This document shows, piece after piece, positions 33,620 through 36,123 of a stretch of 36,123 nt of DNA. The notes under the pieces are model-generated. The model searched no databases. It saw only the letters and a program-made list of their open reading frames with translations, and was not told the origin of the DNA. Every line of letters starts with the position of its first letter. Position 1 is the stretch's first letter. The DNA is from Candidatus Hodarchaeota archaeon (lineage in GTDB: Archaea; Asgardarchaeota; Heimdallarchaeia; Hodarchaeales; Hodarchaeaceae): the NCBI GenBank assembly GCA_016839625.1, contig JAEOTY010000214.1:1-36123 (forward strand). Reading direction: 5' to 3'. Position numbers and translations under genes: made by a program.

Positions 33620-34414
33620 ATGCAATCAAACTTAGAGCAACTTGAAAAAGAGATCAAATCTCATATGAAAGGGATTAAACGAAAGATTGTTGTTTTATCT
33701 GGAAAGGGAGGGGTAGGAAAATCGACAGTGGCAGCCAATCTTGCATTAGCATTTGCTGAAAAATATCCAAAAGGCAAGGTTGGGATTGCTGATTTAGATT
33801 TTTCTGGGCCAAACATCCCCAAGATCCTTGGTGTGGAGAACAAAAGGTTGGAAGCTCCTGAAGATGAGAAGTTTCATCCAATCACAGGTCCAATGGGTCT
33901 CAAGGTAGTATCTATGGCTTTTTTTCTAGATTCACCTTCCACCCCAGTTATCTGGCGCGGGCCATTAAAAATCAAGGCACTACGGCAGTTTCTTACTGAT
34001 TTTTTCTGGGGCGATTTGGAAGTATTAGTCTTTGATATGCCCCCAGGGACAGGAGATGAAGCGATTTCCATCATGCAGATGATTCCCGATATGGATGGTG
34101 TAGTCATTGTTACTACACCTCAAGAGGTTAGTCTTCTCGATACCGGTAAATCGCTGGTTATGTCTCGCAAAATGGATCGTCCTGTCATCGGAATCATAGA
34201 AAACATGTCTTCATTCGTTTGTCCATCGTGTGGGGAAAAACATGCCTTATTTGGAGAAGGAGGGGGCGCTAAAATGGCACAAGAATTTGGCACAGAGCTT
34301 CTCGGGCAGATCCCACTTGATCCGAAAATTCGTGCTGACGAGGATCGGGGTATTTCCCAAGCGTTTGATTATTTCAAACCTATTGTCGATAGAATTCTAG
34401 AAAAGACCAAATAA
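33620..34414 (+). CDS. Mrp/NBP35-type Fe-S cluster carrier ATPase
   Basis: A 264-aa cytosolic P-loop ATPase of the Mrp/ApbC/Nbp35 family, which holds [4Fe-4S] clusters and passes them to apoproteins. The deviant Walker A is GKGGVGKST. GIADLDFSGPNIP, FDMPPGTGD (Walker B region) and TTPQEVSLLDTGKS fit the family. IIENMSSFVCPSCG carries the CxxC that bridges a cluster between two subunits. Dimer formation is expected. The ATG at 33620 is preferred over 33605 because AAGGA lies 7 nt before it. The gene is divergent to A2. Fe-S targets such as HypD occur in the window, but no specific link is shown. Confidence 0.92.
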   Translation: MQSNLEQLEKEIKSHMKGIKRKIVVLSGKGGVGKSTVAANLALAFAEKYPKGKVGIADLDFSGPNIPKILGVENKRLEAPEDEKFHPITGPMGLKVVSMAFFLDSPSTPVIWRGPLKIKALRQFLTDFFWGDLEVLVFDMPPGTGDEAISIMQMIPDMDGVVIVTTPQEVSLLDTGKSLVMSRKMDRPVIGIIENMSSFVCPSCGEKHALFGEGGGAKMAQEFGTELLGQIPLDPKIRADEDRGISQAFDYFKPIVDRILEKTK

Positions 34415-34420
34415 TTTGCT

Positions 34421-34446
34421 AGAAGAGGGAGTTTTTCTCTTATTTT
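34421..34446 (+). terminator. Possible terminator after the Mrp gene
   Basis: AAGAG and CTCTT can pair around GGAGTTTTT, followed by ATTTTAG. T-rich tracts after a stop codon are typical archaeal terminators; the weak stem may be incidental. Confidence 0.3.
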
Positions 34447-34608
34447 AGATTAATAGCCTCTCAACATATCTACACCATTATTATCGGGAAAGTTTCGCAA
34501 TTAAGATCAAACTTCATGGTGTAGTCTCGCAAAAAACTGAACATAACTCTTTTAATTAAAATTGAACAAGGGATTTTATTCAACTTAATTTCTATAAGGT
34601 GAAAAAAA

Positions 34609-35970
34609 ATGACTGAAGCTCAAATGTTTACTGCAAATCGTTTCCAAAAGACAGCTTATTCTGTTGCTACTTTTGGTAATTCACTAGTAGGAGCAGTTAT
34701 TACCGTTTTTACTTTCTTTTTCTATAAGAACATTGTCTATGAGAATCTAATTGGAGATAATGAGTTTCTTATTCTTACTTTACTTGGAACTGCGTTAGCT
34801 ATCGGATGGTGGGTTCAAGCTCTGATGAATCCCGTTGCTGGTTGGCTTTCTGACAAAATGGCGTCAGCTCGTTTTGGTCGCCGAAAACCATGGTTAATAA
34901 TAGGTTCCCCAATCATGGCTCTCAGTTTTATTGCCATTTTCCTGATTCCCGCCCCTGCTTCTGAATTATACTTTCCTATTATCTGGTTGGCATTCTTTGA
35001 GGCAATCTTTAATGCTGCTTATGCAGCAACAGTCTGTGTTTATTTATCCATTATTCCTGAAATTTGTCCTACCCCTGAAGAACGAACAAGTATCTCCACT
35101 TATCGTCAGGGTTTCTATCTTGTGGGCTATATCATTGGAGCATTACTCGGAGCTTTAGTCAGTTTTCAAGTATTCATTGTTGTAGTATTAGCAGGTTTCA
35201 TGGTTCTATGTTTCTATATTGCAGCGTTTGGAATTAAAGAACCTGAACAAACCCCAGAATTACCAACTTTCGGCATAGTCGAAGCTCTGGTGGTTACATT
35301 CAGAAACAAACCTTTTTTGCCCTATCTTGGATATACTATTTTTGCCACGGCGTTTCAGTCTATGTTAATAGCCGCTTTACCCGACTTTGGATTACATGTC
35401 ATCTATCAGGGAGATGAAGATCAAATCATTTCATCTTTCATTCCTGCTGCTTTCGTTATCACTGGTATATTAGCTATTGCTCCTGCAATGTACTGGATTA
35501 ATAAGGTCGGTAAAAAGAAAGCCGCATCCTATGGGATGTTAGCTGCAACAATTATAACGATGTTCTTAGCCACAGTGGGTATGATCCCTGGGTTAGAATT
35601 ACCGCAGACCTTGGTTATAGTACTCCTCCTAGGTATTCCTGCAGCCCCTCTGTTGATCCTTCCTGATTCGATCATTGCTGATCTCACTGATTATGACGAA
35701 ATGGTAACAGGCACTCGTCGAGAAGCCATGCATTTTGCATCACAGGGATTATTAACTCGTTTTGCTGGTGGTATTTCTATCCAATTAATGGGGCTTATCT
35801 TGGGGCTCTTTGGTGCAACCTATACTGCAGGAGAACCATTCAATGGGACACTAGGGCTCTTACTCATCGGTCCTGTGTGTGCTATATTCCTCCTGGTTGG
35901 TCTTCTAATCTTCCAAAAGTACCCCGAAGAGGAAGTATTGAAAGCCTCTGCAAAGAAAGCTCAAGCTTAA
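34609..35970 (+). CDS. GPH/MFS-type sugar:cation symporter-like transporter
   Basis: A 453-aa membrane protein with about twelve helices in the glycoside-pentoside-hexuronide (melibiose carrier-like) branch of the major facilitator superfamily. Family features: an N-terminal helix pair, PVAGWLSDKMASARFGRRKPW (GPH/MFS loop 2-3 motif), PEICPTPEERTSISTYRQ (loop 4-5 motif), and DLTDYDEMVTGTRREAM near the C-terminal third, a GPH signature. The substrate is probably a sugar or glycoside moved with H+ or Na+. This would fit the alpha-glucosidase and hexose-phosphate isomerase in the window, although they are not adjacent. AAGGTG lies 7 nt before the ATG. Confidence 0.88.
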   Translation: MTEAQMFTANRFQKTAYSVATFGNSLVGAVITVFTFFFYKNIVYENLIGDNEFLILTLLGTALAIGWWVQALMNPVAGWLSDKMASARFGRRKPWLIIGSPIMALSFIAIFLIPAPASELYFPIIWLAFFEAIFNAAYAATVCVYLSIIPEICPTPEERTSISTYRQGFYLVGYIIGALLGALVSFQVFIVVVLAGFMVLCFYIAAFGIKEPEQTPELPTFGIVEALVVTFRNKPFLPYLGYTIFATAFQSMLIAALPDFGLHVIYQGDEDQIISSFIPAAFVITGILAIAPAMYWINKVGKKKAASYGMLAATIITMFLATVGMIPGLELPQTLVIVLLLGIPAAPLLILPDSIIADLTDYDEMVTGTRREAMHFASQGLLTRFAGGISIQLMGLILGLFGATYTAGEPFNGTLGLLLIGPVCAIFLLVGLLIFQKYPEEEVLKASAKKAQA

Positions 35971-35974
35971 CCTA

Positions 35975-36013
35975 ATAGCAAATTTTTTTCTCTTCTCCCT
36001 TTCTTTTTTTTAG
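35975..36013 (+). terminator. T-rich tract after the transporter
   Basis: Runs of seven to nine T separated by CTC/CCC just after the stop codon, a common archaeal termination signal. Confidence 0.4.
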
Positions 36014-36025
36014 TGACTATTTCAG

Positions 36026-36123
36026 ATGGATCGTACAGATTTACTTGATATTCTAATTACATCAGGTAATACCTCCAGGATGACGATCTTTGTAGGCAGT
36101 ATGGATGAAAGACTAGGTTCCAC
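36026..36123 (+). CDS. Possible start of a further gene, cut by window end
   Basis: A frame from ATG 36026 (MDRTDLLDILITSGNTSRMT) stays open for 32 codons to the end of the window. It has no clear ribosome binding site and follows the transporter by 55 bp. A minus-strand frame is also open here, so the call is weak. Confidence 0.25.
   Translation, partial: MDRTDLLDILITSGNTSRMTIFVGSMDERLGS

Noticed and set aside
1-36123. tRNA, rRNA, CRISPR arrays and complete insertion sequences
   Set aside because: Looked for the T-loop consensus, regularly spaced repeats and transposase motifs by eye; none found.

Overview
The window looks like chromosomal DNA of an archaeon, most likely an Asgard archaeon of the Heimdallarchaeia type. 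It is AT-rich and gene-dense. An archaeal geranylgeranyl-reductase-type flavoprotein, a Roadblock/LC7 protein, a probable longin-like protein, V4R domains, an Mrp/NBP35 ATPase, an Hsp90 with charged linkers, archaeal TATA elements and Shine-Dalgarno sites (GGAGG, GGTG or GTGAT) all occur together. The Asgard placement is inferred from this combination; no rRNA or other marker gene is present. I found no tRNA, rRNA, CRISPR array or intact insertion sequence.

Layout. 0-4.1 kb: the 3' part of an Hsp90 gene converges on a leftward group (Roadblock protein, unknown 244-aa protein, GMC oxidoreductase). 4.1-8.0 kb: a thioredoxin-fold/V4R/V4R fusion converges on a leftward pair (GT-C glycosyltransferase-like membrane protein, rhomboid protease). 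8.3-12.2 kb: a rightward pair (longin-like protein, 603-aa coiled-coil protein) converges on the geranylgeranyl-reductase-like gene. 12.3-17.4 kb: a small-protein operon with a probable frameshift, an ABC ATPase with a C-terminal zinc ribbon plus its FtsX-type permease, and the stump of a second ABC ATPase gene. 17.4-21.7 kb: a bifunctional phosphoglucose/phosphomannose isomerase, a winged-helix protein paired with a P-loop ATPase, and a lone hypD. 21.7-28.6 kb: leftward genes for a GH13 alpha-glucosidase, a TIM-barrel isomerase/epimerase-like protein, an M16 peptidase pair (one catalytic, one inactive) and a tail-anchored protein with a long Pro/Ala linker.

28.7-33.5 kb is the most unusual part. 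Two leftward copies of a two-gene cassette, called A and B here, flank a rightward 479-aa regulator with two helix-turn-helix segments. A third, diverged B gene follows cassette 1 and a winged-helix gene follows cassette 2. The cassettes share gene order, the 2-nt gap between genes, a Shine-Dalgarno site coded inside the last residues of A, and a promoter-proximal block at the same distance from the start codon. A 51-aa membrane protein gene lies divergent to the regulator. I do not recognise A or B as members of a described family.

33.6-36.1 kb: an Mrp/NBP35-type Fe-S carrier ATPase, a GPH/MFS sugar-type transporter and perhaps the first codons of one more gene.

Several start sites were moved inward because a Shine-Dalgarno site, a paralogue alignment or a neighbouring stop codon supported it; each case is noted in its entry.
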